Source: Pisolithus tinctorius
Taxonomy: Eukaryota; Basidiomycota; Agaricomycetes; Boletales; Pisolithaceae
Direction: 5' to 3'
Assembly: GCA_024663395.1 (NCBI GenBank)
Contig: JANFAH010000001.1
Location: 6,138,001 to 6,202,000 of the forward strand
Length of the DNA stretch: 64,000 nucleotides
Shown here: positions 10,145-21,562 of the stretch, piece after piece
Layout: each line of letters opens with the position of its first letter
Position numbering within the stretch: position 1 is the stretch's first letter
Made by a program: the position numbers and the translations under genes
Notes under the pieces: model-generated
Told to the model about the DNA's origin: nothing
Seen by the model: the letters and a program-made list of their open reading frames with translations, nothing else
Databases searched by the model: none

Positions 10145-10852
10145 AACACTTTTGTCCCTCACTGTATTTGACTCATTCTGTGATATTTTGACTGTCCTTG
10201 ACTTGTTCATTGCCAATACTTACCAATCCTCTTTGCTTGCTTACTTTTCATTTCTTGCTTACTCATTGTGATTACTCACTGCTTACAGTCCTTACTCATT
10301 ACTTACCAAGCATCTGTGCCTTGTTTGTCATAGGCTGCACTCCCCCCACAGTATATAAACCCCCATGTACTTAGCTACAACCCAAGTGAATCAGCAGTCA
10401 CTCAAGCAGTCAGTTCAGTGCATATGCATTGTTGACAGTTGGAGGCTCATTTGGAAGAGTCTATCTGTCACCATTCATCATACTTGGTAGTTGAGGCTCC
10501 ATGAAGGGGTCTATCTGCCTCCATCTTTTATCTGAAGCTTTATTCACACTTAGTCAGCAGTCTTGCTTAGTCATCCTCTCACTCCTGCATAACTGGATGA
10601 TGACTTGTGCTAGGAGTCCTTTTGGCTGAATATCTTCATTCCATTCAGCATCCCCTGTCTAGTCATCACTTGCTCATCTGTTCCTGTGTAACTCAATGAT
10701 GACTTGTGCTAGGAGTACCTGCCACTGAAATCCCCCTCACTTAGATTTTTCTGCACTCCAGGTTCTGTGGAGGCACACCACCACTTGTACATTATTTGTC
10801 TTTGGTGTTGGTTTTGGTTGGTTTGCACCAGCTTTGCACACTTTGACTCACT
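10145..10852 (+). mobile_element. LTR fragment of family A, plus strand (A5)
   Basis: Matches the 3' part of family A LTRs: TTGACTCATTCTGTGATATT (compare 15,990), AGTATATAAACCCCCATGTACTTAG (10,351 onward) and the terminal GGTTTTGGTTGG...CACTTTGACTCA. The first part of the LTR and all internal sequence are missing. It meets a minus-strand LTR of the same family at 10,857, forming an inverted junction. Confidence 0.65.
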
Positions 10853-10856
10853 GGTG

Positions 10857-12680
10857 TGTGTCAAAGTGTGGTTCAGTGGTGGAAACCAACCAAAACCAAC
10901 ACAAAAGACAATGAAAGCAAGTGGTGGTGAGCCTATGCAGTACCTAGATGGTAGAACCATTTCTTTGGGTGGGTTCTTTGCAAGCTACAACACTCAAAGA
11001 TGAGTGCTGAGGGTTGGTGGTTCTCCTGATGAAGAAGGAGCAGGAATGCAAGAGATTGTGATGGGGTAGACTGCTGTCAGCCTACAGAAGGATGGATGAT
11101 GACTTAATTCAATTTCCTAAGCTGCACTGAGCTCAGGGAGGACTTGGAGTGAAGTATATTGATGATAGATGATGATAAGCAAAGTAGACATTAGTTAGAC
11201 CCTTAATAAAGTCTCAACTATCAAAGCTGATGAATGATTTACTAAGTGATGATAAAATGCAAGCAAGAGGGGCTCTCTGATGTCTTCTTCTTATTCAGCT
11301 ATCTAAGTACAGTGATTTATATACAGTACAGGGGCATTGCCTATGGAAAACAAGGTGCAAATGCTTGGTAAGTGATTGGTAACTGATGAGTAAGGAATGC
11401 AGGCAATAGGTAATTGTCTTAGAAAGCATTGGTGAGCATTGGTAAGGATAAGTAAGCCAAAAAGTGAAGAATCAGTAAGCAAGGTCAAAAGATTGGTAAG
11501 TATTGGCAATAGGTGAGTCAAGGACAGTCAGAATGTCAAAGTATGAGTCAAGTAATGTCAGAAACTGGGAAAGCACACTGGAATTGCATTAGGGGGAGGC
11601 TGTGCATGTCACATCTTGAAGAGATTGCTTCTGGGCCAAAGTGGGATGACAGAGAGGCAGCACTGATCTGATGCTGATATAGTACATCCAAAAGTGGATA
11701 GGGTGAGTCAGATGTCAACAGGGGTCAAGCTTTGGGGGTCTGTGGGGTGACAGGAGCATAGGGGACCACAACTTTCCCCCCCTAACTGTCCTCTCAGTGA
11801 AGCAAATAAAAACTTCATGAATGAGGCTCTGTTGGAAGAGAGGATGAAGGGGGAGCATCTTCTGCTGTATCTTGCAATAAGGAGGCAAGATGTGCATCAT
11901 ACTCATCATGGATGTGATCAGGGAGAGTGGAGAACAGTAGATTATACTGTAGCTGTCACAATTTTGGAAGAATGATGGATGAGACTGGTATGAAGATGTT
12001 GCAGGGAGCAGGGAGGAAGGATCCATATGCTTCTTGGACTGGAGAGACTGAAACAACCACATAAGACCTTTCTAAGTGAATGACAGACCTGAGGTGACCA
12101 AAGAACATCCTCCTAGAGGTCATACTGATGAAAAGAATGCACTGTCCAAGCTGGATGGGCTGAGAGGGGGCAGACAAGGATGGGATATACCAGGACACTT
12201 CAGGATGGAAGCTGGCAGGAACTCCTGGTAGATATACATAGCCATGGTCCCTAGCAAAGGGGACAAGTGAAATGATTGATGTGGAGGTGGCCATATCAGA
12301 AGAATTAGTGAAATGAGCATCTTTTGGAGGGAGTGCTGTAGAGATGTGTGGAGTGCACAAATCCTTTCCAATTTTGGATGGTAGGATTGTGTGGCTGAGC
12401 ACTATAAGTGAGTGTGGGAACAGTGTTGGTATCTGTGGAATTGGTGGAGATACATCAAAAACTGGAATGCCATACACAGGTGCTTAAGAATTTTTACTGG
12501 CACTTAACTCACTTCCTTCCTTTTTCTTTGGCATTGATGACTCATTCTTGTGCAAGGGATGACTGCTGACATTTCTGGCTGTCCTTCTTCGCATGAGGGC
12601 TATGGTCTTCATCTCCATTCATCAACTGTATCCATGTCCACCCCACCAAACACCTTTGGTGTGTGACATTGTCTAACCCA
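10857..12680 (-). mobile_element. LTR element family A, copy A2, minus strand
   Basis: An inverted copy of the unit at 2,440-4,258. Read on the minus strand it has the GTCACACACCAAAGGTG start (near 12,669), the open frame (12,477-11,815), a purine tract, then an LTR from 11,770 (TGTGG) to 10,857. Order, spacing and sequence match A1 closely. There is no opposite LTR. The minus-strand LTR lies tail to tail with fragment A5. Confidence 0.65.
11815..12477 (-). pseudogene. Family A internal frame in copy A2, one stop
   Basis: Same frame as 2635-3303, with matching start (MYGIPVFDVSPP) and end (EDAPPSSSLPTEPHS). One in-frame TGA at 11,954-11,956 interrupts it after IILPKL, where copy A1 has CGA (Arg); the frame then continues QLQYNLLFSTLPD to its normal stop. 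Otherwise there is no frameshift. This is another CGA to TGA event. Confidence 0.6.
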
Positions 12681-13590
12681 GTCCCCTCTCCCCTCTGTCT
12701 TCTGTCTCTCAACTGGACTATGGCCCACACAAGGGAATAGTGCTGCTACCCAGTTGCTGAGTCCAATAGTCCAAACCCCCCAGTACCTTCATCTTCCCCT
12801 CTGACCCCCAACCAGACTCTGGACTGGCTTTGGACTGGTGATGAACTGGACTTAACACCAACTCCACCTCTCACCTGTACATGTGCCCTTGTTCTGTTGG
12901 AAGATACCCCCCTTGCCATTGTTCCTTTTACTCTTGTCTACCACTTGCTGGTCTATTTCATGTGCATCTTTACTTTGCTAACATCTGTCATCCTTTCCTT
13001 TATTTTCTGGTCTTTTAGTTTTTCCACCCCACTTTACTCTGACTTGTACCTACATCCCATGTACTATATAATTCTGCCATAGTGATGGAAAAATAATCAC
13101 CCACTTTTGGAGTCACTATCTGTGTGTGTTTCACAAGTTCAAGAGTCCCCAGAGTCTAAAAGCATCTATTGAGTCTACAGCATCTACAGTGTCTTCAGTT
13201 TTCTCCATGCCCCCTGCATTTTCCAGCCTATTGCATCCTTCTTTGTGTCTCCCTCATCTCAGCTACACTCTTCTTGTTGCATAACTGCCTCTTGAAATTC
13301 TGTATACCCAACTCACTGTTGCTCATGCATCAACAATCCTTCAGAATTAAATTCTGTGATCCTCACATGTATACCCCATCCCTTCTAGAGTAATCTTCTC
13401 CTTCCACTCAGCCCCCTTGGGATGATCCTAGGGAATTTCCCCTTCAGCTTTCCTCTAGTTGCATGCTTTGCAGAAGTCATGTCCCACACTGGTCTTGGAA
13501 TGTGCACAGAGGGAAGCTGGTCTGGGGTTGGATCTTCCTCCTTTGGTCTCAGCATATGTTTATTTGCTGTACCCTTATGCAAGCTGGGGA
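12681..13590. other. Low-CG repeat-derived DNA, no gene recognised
   Basis: About 900 bases rich in CTGGACT/GACTGG words and pyrimidine runs. Small open stretches (for example 12,897-13,082 plus, with a hydrophobic run) show no recognisable motif or splice pattern. Probably old element DNA. Confidence 0.35.
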
Positions 13591-14120
13591 GAGGTCCAGG
13601 ACAGGGGCTGGGGATAGCTTAAGGCTCAGCCTTAGCTATTGAATAGACTCAGAGTGTAGTATGGAGTTGAGGGTAATACTTAGTTGATATTCTGACTGAG
13701 GTGCTATGAAGTATGTACAGGGTTAAATACACAAGGCTGGACTGGGGTAATGAACATAGAGCTGGACTTGTTAATAAGCTATGTATTAGCAAGGTGGTTA
13801 GCAAGAGGGGACAGCCACAGAAGCTGTACTGAGACCAATAGTCAAAGTCCAGGTAACTGGCATAACCAGAGTCAGACACAGGTTTTGTACAGTAAGCAAA
13901 GGTCAGACAAAAGGGCTAGACTAAATATAGCACAAGCATAGAAGAACAGACCAGAGTTATGTCTGGGTGACCTGGACATGGACCTGGGAGGACCAGGGTG
14001 GACAGAGATAAGGGTAAAACACCTGACTTGAGTTATCTAGGCCAGAGTTGGGTTACTTAGGGCTGGAGTTGAGTTTTCTAGGTCAGACTCAGTTTGGACT
14101 TGACTGGAGGTAGGGGCTAG
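13591..14120 (-). mobile_element. LTR-like fragment, family 2, minus strand
   Basis: On the minus strand this carries TGTACAT...CCTCAGTCAGAATATCAAC, matching the segment near 1,780-1,810 on the plus strand, with a similar order of flanking words. No purine tract, primer site or coding domain was seen, so it may be a solo LTR or a piece of one. Confidence 0.4.
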
Positions 14121-14149
14121 GGATCCAGTCTGGACTGGGCTTGAGTCTG

Positions 14150-14340
14150 AGAGTCATGGATGTGACAGCTAGAGAGAAAATAGGAAGTGAGTTAAGCACC
14201 CATCAAAAGTTTTTAGCACCCATGTATGGCATTCCAGTTTTCATCATATCTCCACCATTTCCAAAGATATTGACTCTGTTCCCACACTTGCTTAAAGTGC
14301 TCAGCCACACAATCCTGCCTTCCAAGTTCAGAAAGGATCC
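14150..14340 (+). mobile_element. Family A internal fragment
   Basis: A short piece (GAAGTGAGTTAAGCACCCAT...ATGTATGGCATTCCAG...) matching the start of the family A open frame (compare 2,610-2,760 and 15,030-15,180). It breaks off at AAAGGATCC (about 14,340), where a family 2 LTR-like sequence begins. Confidence 0.55.
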
Positions 14341-14700
14341 TCACTGTCAAGTCCAGGCCTACTCTGACCAACTCCAATGCTATATAAGGTCTAGAGGAGG
14401 GTCCAGAAGCAAGTCTGACACAGGGAAGTAGAACTCCAACTAGCAGAGTGTTGGCAGGAATGAAGACCACTGAGACAAAGGTGGAGCGGAGTGAGGGCAT
14501 CGGGTTTAGCTCGTGCACTACCCCCTTGCACAATCTCAGCCCTTGTATTTCAGAGGGAGAATACAGACAGAGAGTCGGAGGTAACTCTGACAGACAGAGG
14601 TTGGAGACAGAAGGAGTAGGAACTAAGTTGATATTCATACTGAGGAATGGCGGAGAATGATACATGCTTTTATACTACTATGGAGGTACAGTAACTGGAA
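14341..14700 (-). mobile_element. LTR-like fragment, family 2, minus strand, CG retained
   Basis: The minus strand contains CCTCAGTATGAATATCAACTTAGTTCC, matching the family 2 copies at about 1,790 and 13,700. Unlike them it still has CG dinucleotides (14,480-14,660), so it may be a younger insertion. It splits family A fragments at 14,340 and 14,850. Confidence 0.4.
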
Positions 14701-14849
14701 TCGGAACTGACATATGGAGACTCAGAAATTTTCAAGTAAAAACTTCCTAGACAACAAATGAAGGGTAGATGGAGGACATATGAGCAGGTAACACAGAACA
14801 TCCAGAAAAGGAAACAGTCCAGACGCTGGACCATGTGGTGCATGCGCTG

Positions 14850-16710
14850 TCACACACCAAAGGTGTTGTGGACATGGTTACAGCTGACTCTGCCTAACTC
14901 GTCAACAAGTTGTGCACAATGCCCATGCATGCAGATGAAGACTAAAGGCCTCATGTGTAGAAAGACTGTCAGATGTTAACAGTCATCCTTCACACAAGAA
15001 CGAGTCATCAGTGCTAAAGAGAAAAGAGGAAGTGAGTTAAGTGTGCATTAAAGGTTTTTAGCACCTGTGTATGGCATGCTGGTTTTCGTCGTATCTCTGC
15101 CATTTCCAAAGATATCAACTCAGTTGTCACACTTGCTTAAAGTGCTCAGCCCCATGATTCTTCCTTCCAAATTTGGAGAGGATCCTCACACCCTATGCAT
15201 TTCTACAGCACTCCATCCATCAGATGTTCATTTCACTAAGACCATCAATCATGGCCACCTCTTCATCAATCATCTAGCTTGTCTCATTTGCCAGAGACAG
15301 TGGCTATGTATATCTGCCAGGCATTCCCACCAGCTTCTGACCTGAAGCCCCCTGGTTCATCCCATCATTGTCAGCCCTGTCCCATCCCATGCAGCTTGGT
15401 CAGCATGTTCTCCTTGTCAGTATGATTTCCAGAAGGACATTCTTTGGTTGCCTCAGGTCTGTCACTCAGTTAGAAAGGTCTTATGTGGTCGTTTCGCTCT
15501 CCCCTCTTGATGAAGCATATGGATCGTTCCTCCCTGCTCCCTGCACCGTCTTTATTCCAGTCTCATCCATCATTCTTCCCATATTGCAACAGCTGCAGTA
15601 TAATCTACTGTTTTCCAGCCTCCCTGATCACATCCATGACAAGTATGACATGCATCTTGCCTTCTTACTGCAAGATCCAGCAGAAGATGTCCCCCCTTCT
15701 CCTCCTCCTCCATCAGAGCCCCATTCATGAAGTTTTTGTTAACTTCACTGAGAGGACAAAAGGGTGGGAGACGCAATTGTGTATGCTCCCATTGCTCCAT
15801 AGACCCCCAATGCCCTAGCCCCCTTTGACGCCTGACTCATGCCCTTCAATTCTGGAATTAATACTTCCCTATTTGGAAACACCATCCATCTGTCATGCCA
15901 TCTTTGGATCTAGAGATGTCTCTGCCGAGATCTGACTTGCATCACCACCCCCTAATGTGATATCAGTGTGCTTACTCAGTTTCTGACTCCATTTGACTCA
16001 TTCTGTGATGTTTTGACTATCCTTGACTTGTTCATTGCCAATACTTACCAATCCTCTTTGCTTGCTTACTTTTCATTTCTCGCTTACTCATCATGATTAC
16101 TCAGTCCTTACTCATTACTTACCAAGTGTTTGTGCCTTGTTTGTCACAGGCTGTGCCTCCCCCCACAGTATATAAACCCCCATGTACTTAGCTACACCCC
16201 AAGAAAAGAAGCAATCAGAATCAGTCCAGAAGTCAGTTCAGTGCATATCTCATCATCGACAGTTGAGGCTCCACAAAGGGGTCTATCTGTCATCATTCAT
16301 ATCATTGGTAGTTGAGGCTCATTTGGAAGAGTCTATCTACCACCATCCATCATCTGCAGTCTTATCCACACTTAGTCAGCACTCTTGCTTAGTCATCCAT
16401 CCACTCCTGCATAACTTGTCATCAACTTGTGCCAGGAGCATGTTGTATCAAAGTCCATCATACCAGAAGTCCTTTCAGCTGAACACCTTCACTCTGTTCA
16501 GCATCCCCTCCTCAGTTATTGCTCACTTGTCTACTCCTGCATAACTCATCAATGACTTGTGCCAGGAGCACCTCTACTTGAAGCCCCCCCCACACACATT
16601 CAGGTTTTTCTGCACTCCAGGTTCCACAGAGGCAAACCACCACTCACTCTTATTTGTCTTTTGTGTTGGATTTGTTTGGTTTATACCAGCTTTCCACACT
16701 TTGACTCACA
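14850..16710 (+). mobile_element. LTR element family A, copy A3
   Basis: Begins with GTCACACACCAAAGGTG (14,850), has the internal frame region 15,064-15,730, and an LTR from 15,778 (TGTGTATGC) to 16,710 (TTTGACTCACA) with AGTATATAAACCCCC at about 16,167. The purine tract upstream of the LTR is weaker (GGGTGGGAGACG) than in A1. Confidence 0.65.
15067..15730 (+). pseudogene. Family A internal frame in copy A3, frameshifted
   Basis: The first part (15,067-15,345) and the last part (15,368-15,730) carry the same protein as 2635-3303 in two frames. The later part keeps LGQHVLLVSMISRRTFFGCLRSV and the end EDVPPSPPPPSEPHS. A frameshift and local divergence lie around 15,230-15,360. The conserved middle and end outlast the N-terminal part, as in copy A4. 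Confidence 0.55.
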
Positions 16711-16944
16711 GCACTGTGGAGTACCTGACTGCACACTGTCAGGGAGAAGTCTGAAGGCAGTCACATGACCCCTCAGAGAATGGTCCACTCGGTCCAGTAG
16801 GAGAGCAACACAAGTCCGACAGCAGTCAGAGCAGAGATGGTTCATAGACAATCAAAGGTGGGCAGAGTTGGTGCAGAGTGAGCGAATGACCAGTGGAAGA
16901 GGGTGCAGAGTGAGTAAAGACTTAGAGTGAATGCACAGTTATGA

Positions 16945-18363
16945 CACTCACACCCTATGCATTTCTACAGCACTCCATCCATTAGACACTCATTTTGCTA
17001 ACTCCATCAGGTATGGCTGCCTCTACATCAATCATCTCACTTGTCTCCTTTGCCAGAGACTGTGGCTATGTATATCTGCCAGGCATTCCCCCCAGCTTCC
17101 ATCCTGAAGCCCCCTGGTTCATCCCATCATTGTCAGCCCTGTCTCATCCCATGCAGCTTGGTCAGCATGTTCTCCTCGTCAGTATGATTTCCAGAAGGAC
17201 ATTCTTTGGTCACCTCAGGTCTGTCACACAGCTAGAAAGGTCTTATGTGGATGAAGCATACAGATACTTCCTCTCTGCTCCCTGCAATGTCTTTATTCCA
17301 ATCTCATCCATCATTCTCCCCACATCTCAACAGCTCCAGTATAATCTGCTGTTCTCCAGCCTCCCTGATTGCATCCATGACAAGTATGATGTGCATCTTG
17401 CCTTCTTACTGCAAGACCCAGCAGAAGACTTCTCCCCTTCTCCTTCTCCTCCATCAGAGCCCCATTGATCAAGTGTTTTGTTAACTTTGCTGAGAGGACA
17501 AATGGGTGGGAGACACAATTTCCTATGCTCCCATTGCCCCACAGACCCCCAACACCCAAGCCCTTTGACACCTGACTCATGCCATCCTTTTCTGGATTTA
17601 ATACTTCCCTACCTGGAAACACCATCCATCTGTCATCCCATCTTTTGGTCCCATGATGTCTCCACCAAGATCTGACATGCATCACCACCCCCTAATGTGA
17701 TACCAGTGTGCTTACTCAGATTCTGATGTTCTTTGACTCATACTGTGATATTTTGACTGTCCTTGACTTGTTTGTTGTCAATACTTACCGATCTTCTTTG
17801 CTTGCTTACTTTTTGTTTCTCACCTACTCATCATGATTACTCATTGCTTACAGTGCTCACTCATTACTTACCAAGCATTTGTGCCATGTTTATCATATGC
17901 TGCACTCCCCCTTACAGTATATAAACCCCCCTGTACTTAGCTACAACCCAAGACACAAATCAGAAGTCCCTCAAGCATTCAGTTCAGTTCATCTCTGAAG
18001 TAACTCATCATCAACAGTTGAGGCCCATTCAGAAGGGTCTATCTGTCATTATTCATCTTCTGTGGTATATGAGGCTCCATCAAGGGTCTATTTACCACCA
18101 TTCATTATCTGCAGTCTCATCCTTGCTTAGTCTCTGCTGAATACCTTTGTGGCTATTCAGCATCCCCCATCTAGTCATCATCCATTTGTCTACTCTTGCA
18201 TAACTTGTCAATGACTTGTGCTAGGAGCACCTGCCATCAAAATTCCCCCACTTTAGATTCTTCTGCCCTCCAGGTTCCACAGAGGCAAACCACTACTCAC
18301 TCTTATTTGTCTTTTCTGTTGGTTTTGGTTGGTTCATACCACCTTTCCACACTTTGACTCACA
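16945..18363 (+). mobile_element. LTR element family A, copy A4 (5'-truncated)
   Basis: Starts inside the internal frame with CTCACACCCTATGCATTTC, the sequence found at 15,187, only 235 bases after the A3 LTR. It has the frame end (16,995-17,468) and an LTR ending TTTGACTCACA at 18,363 with a TATATAAACCCCC box near 17,920. Confidence 0.6.
16995..17468 (+). pseudogene. Family A internal frame in copy A4, partial
   Basis: 157 residues corresponding to the last two thirds of the 2635-3303 frame: MAASTSIISLVSFARD, YVYLPGIPPSFHPEAPW, LGQHVLLVSMISRRTFFG and an acidic Ser/Pro tail. About 11 residues (the VVVSVSPVQ region) are missing by an in-frame deletion near 17,248. The start is lost to truncation. 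Confidence 0.55.
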
Positions 18364-18768
18364 GCAGCTAGGGACTTATTCAAATCCCAACTCCTAGTCA
18401 ATGTAAGTTTTCTTCACCACTCACAATTATACCTACATTAATTACTTCTGCAAGATCATCCATGTCATGGTGTTTGGCAAGGGCATCCTCACAGACAAGT
18501 GAAGAGGTGGTCCACAGGGACAAGGTCAGAAACTGAGGATATCTGGTGCTTTGGCTGGTCTGATCACATTGGTGCAGCCTTTGTAAGTCTCATGTCCCTA
18601 TGTTCTTCTGGCCCAAATATTCTAACAGCCTTGGCATAACAGGGGCAGTGCTTACTATTGAGCAACCATGAACTTACTACCATTGGGGAAGAAAGCAGAC
18701 TCAAGTATCAGGATGACTTCAAGTACTTCATCAAACCACTAAGTGACCCATCAAAATGAGAGTGGTCA
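18364..18768 (+). other. Low-CG DNA with possible decayed exons
   Basis: About 400 bases. Translated pieces such as YQDDFKYFIKPLSDPSK (from about 18,697) run toward the 18,769 frame and are interrupted by a TGA (GAGTGG context, again at a possible CGA). Likely the upstream part of the relic that follows. Confidence 0.35.
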
Positions 18769-19104
18769 TTGGAAGTGATGGAATTCATCAATCAAGGCAT
18801 GTGGAGTACCCCTCATTGTGCCTCTGCTAATGCTGCACTGGAATCATCCAATAATGCCTCTGTAGCTCCTACATGGGAGTCTGACATCTTAGCACAATTG
18901 AACAGCCCCCAGCTGCCAACACCCCCTCCTCACATGCCTGCTCCCAACCCAAGCTTTGACCCCAACCCTGCCTCTGCTTCATGTCACATGCCAGAAGCAA
19001 CCCAAGATTCTCCTGCTGCAAGTTCAGTTGTCATCTCTCAGACAAACTCTGTCTCCTCAGTGCTTTTGGCTGACATTGTGAATCTTTCACTTGGAGGTAG
19101 TTAA
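18697..19104 (+). pseudogene. Unrecognised gene relic with Pro-rich tail
   Basis: The frame from 18,769 encodes EWSLEVMEFINQGMW-like sequence followed by a Ser/Pro/Asn-rich region (PTPPPHMPAPNP) and ends at 19,104. With the preceding stretch it resembles small acidic mobile-element-borne proteins of mushrooms that I cannot name. A stop separates the two parts and no intron explains it. Confidence 0.4.
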
Positions 19105-19529
19105 ACATCTGTTCTACCATCCATGTCTGCTTGTGGAAGAGAGTTCTCTGTCTGGGGACAACAATCTAGGATGGTTGAGGTCCCAGGGGCTGTAGTTGGA
19201 GCTATGCAGACCCCACCAGCAGTGATCACCCACTCTCACTTCATCATTCTTAGATGATCTTCTCCTTTATTCCACATCCCCTCCTCACACACTTGAAATA
19301 TGTAACACATACAATAGATTGCATCATAGATTATGCCCCCTCTCCCCCCCTGATCAAACCTGTACTTGAGCAAAAACATTGTCAACAGATCCTTCTATTT
19401 CCAATGTTTGCTTCTACTTGCATGCAATCCAGCCCATCCCCTGTCCCTGTTGTACACCTAGAACCTGACTTCATTCACTATAAAAAGTTAAAGTTAAATA
19501 CAACAGTGTGATCTCTAATCTCTGTTCCA

Positions 19530-20400
19530 ATGGCATCACCCACCCCACAAACCATGGAATTACCCCTCTTTGCCAACACCAACCTCCTGCAGCTCATCCT
19601 CAAGCATTGTGACATGAGGGATCTTATGACATTCACTGCCACATTGACCACTAATGCTAAACATGTCAGATGGTACTTAAGGCATCAGCTTGATGTCATC
19701 TGCACATCTTTCTTCCCCAACATCTCACTGGCATTCTCTCTGTGCATGGTGCAGTGGTGTCCAGATCAGCTGCACTAGGTATGGTCATTCCCACCAATGC
19801 CTGTGATTGGCCATTGTCTGACCTCAACATATACGTTCCTCATCACAGCCACATGCAACTCTATAATCTTCCACACAAACATCATTACAACATCATCTAA
19901 AACAGAAAACTTAATGTCCAGAACTACTCCCCTTCCACCATTTTCACTGTCACCACCTTCAGAAATGGCCAATCACTAATCAACCTCATTGTCTCCAGAA
20001 CCACATTAGCCCTATCTCCCATCTTCCAATTCTATTCCACCACCATCATGAACTTCTTCTCCACCAACTCCCTATAATGCACATATCACCTCACCCTGCA
20101 TCACTGTGCTATGATCAATACATTGAGCCTCCATCAATGCACCTTCTCCCCCAGTCACATCCAAGCACTTCTAAATTACAAATTCCACAGCTTCTGGTTA
20201 ATCTCCTGCAAAGAAACTGACCACCCCACCTTTCACATGCTGAACCCAAATCAGATCTCTGAACAATTGGGGTTGGTTGTCACTTTGACTTCACCACAGT
20301 TCCTCATCACAGCACAAACCCCTCAGCAAGATTCTACTGTTTAGGAATCATTGATGACATCTGGATGCTTGGAGGACAGATCTGTGGCTCCACCTCATTA
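19530..20400 (+). pseudogene. F-box-like plus nucleotidyltransferase-like relic
   Basis: The start (19,530-19,778) encodes LFANTNLLQLILKHCDMRDL, like the F-box-like N-terminus of an abundant agaricomycete family. After a frameshift near 19,745 the next frame gives SAALGMVIPTNACDWPLSDL then NIYVP; the family pattern there is G-S-A-A-L ... DLDIYVP, which resembles a nucleotidyltransferase GS...DxD motif. Further fragments (FRNGQSLINLIVS, SPIFQFYSTTIMNF) follow in shifting frames to about 20,200. Several stops and frameshifts make it non-coding. The family assignment rests on recall of motifs. Confidence 0.5.
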
Positions 20401-20629
20401 TGTATGCCCCTCATCCTCCACATCATTGAAGATTGCTCATACATCATTCTCTGAGCATCAAAACAACAGTTATGTCATCTACCACCCCACATAGTCAACA
20501 TAAACATGTGCCCCATTGACTTTCCCATTCAATATCACACCCTCACAGTACTAATCTCTTACATAAACTTGGACATGCACTCACTTGATAGAATCACTTG
20601 TAGAACCACTTGTAAATGTAAATAACTAC

Positions 20630-21562
20630 ATCACGTGCTTTCCCCAAATGTGTCCAGGAGCGCCTGAGGGCGTGGGATTAGTTTTAAGCTTGTCACAATC
20701 AGGTGACAATCACATGATCCTGTTACTCTGATGTTCTTTGATGGTCGGAAACCTAGCATTGAAGCGGGGTCAATGTTCGGATAGGTGGATATGATTGTAC
20801 GTCGCATCGCAAAATTGATGAGATATCTCCCTTTTTGCGGGTTATGCATTTGGAAAACAGGGGAGAGTTATCAACCTGTCCATCGCGTGGGCGCTCTCCT
20901 AAGGTGCAGCCCATTGGTGATACGCGGTGCGTGTTGCCGATGTTGATATTGCCATTGATGACGAGCGCCGATCTCCCCCACTCTGACCGAAGACTCGACA
21001 GAAAACAATCCTTCCCTCTCGATCATGGAGGTGAGGTACTATTCATATAATCCCTCTCAGAGTCCAGTTTATGGATTGATTTGGCATCAACATCATTTCT
21101 ATGCGCAGTTGTGCCTGCATCATCTTACACGACTGACCCGCCCATTGCCAAATCAGATTAACACGTTTAGACCGCAAACCTTGCCCAACAGTTTAGTCCT
21201 AGGACATACGGAGTTTGCTGACTTGGCCGGTAGTTGTAAGTAAGAGATAATAGAATGCCATATCTTTTCTGACTCGAGGCCAAAGGCGCCCATAGGAAAG
21301 GCAGTGCTAGGGAGTTAGTGGGTTCCCGGATGGGATCATCATGTATGATGCTTTAACGGTTTAGTCCACCTCGTGAAACGCGTTGCTCGAGGCGATGCAG
21401 GTTCTCCCGATCATATTAGCGCTGCCTTCGCCTTTTAAAAATGGACCGGAGTTCTCCATTGCCACCTCGATACTTCCCCGTCATCCTTGATCGCTTCTCC
21501 GTACACAACTAACCTGCAGCGAGTCCGTCGACGAGTGCCCGTATCCAACGTATCCAGACGAC
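20630..21562. other. Spacer upstream of DUF6534 copy 2
   Basis: CG content returns here. The middle part shares words with the spacer before copy 3 (GATAGGTGGATATG near 20,780 and GATAGATGGATATG near 24,253). No gene recognised. The last 130 bases are the promoter region of copy 2. Confidence 0.5.
21433..21440 (+). promoter_or_regulatory. TTTTAAAA box of DUF6534 copy 2
   Basis: TTTTAAAA lies 130 bases before the ATG. Similar boxes (CTTTAAAA, CATAAAAA, ATTAAAAG) occur 113-132 bases before the ATG of every complete copy, so this is a likely TATA-type core promoter element. Confidence 0.55.

Larger units (their letters stand above)
614..20630. mobile_element. 20-kb CpG-depleted nested transposon block
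   Basis: From 614 to about 20,630 the sequence changes character: CG dinucleotides are nearly absent apart from both minisatellites and two short patches (about 4,270-4,480 and 14,480-14,660), and TG/CA are abundant. The DUF6534 array on both sides has normal CG. The left edge is sharp: copies 1 and 2 of DUF6534 share their 3' flank up to GGATATA, after which copy 1 reads into CAGTAGAATACC. Inside are a pogo-like relic, LTR elements in both orientations, two minisatellites, one spliced gene and relics of others. The right edge is judged by the return of CG and of array-like spacer sequence and is less exact. Confidence 0.75.

Noticed and set aside
20325..20345. TTCTACTG near 20,333 as the right end of the pogo element
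   Set aside because: Only eight bases match the inverted left terminus, no TA target copy is present, and the copy 2-like flank does not follow.
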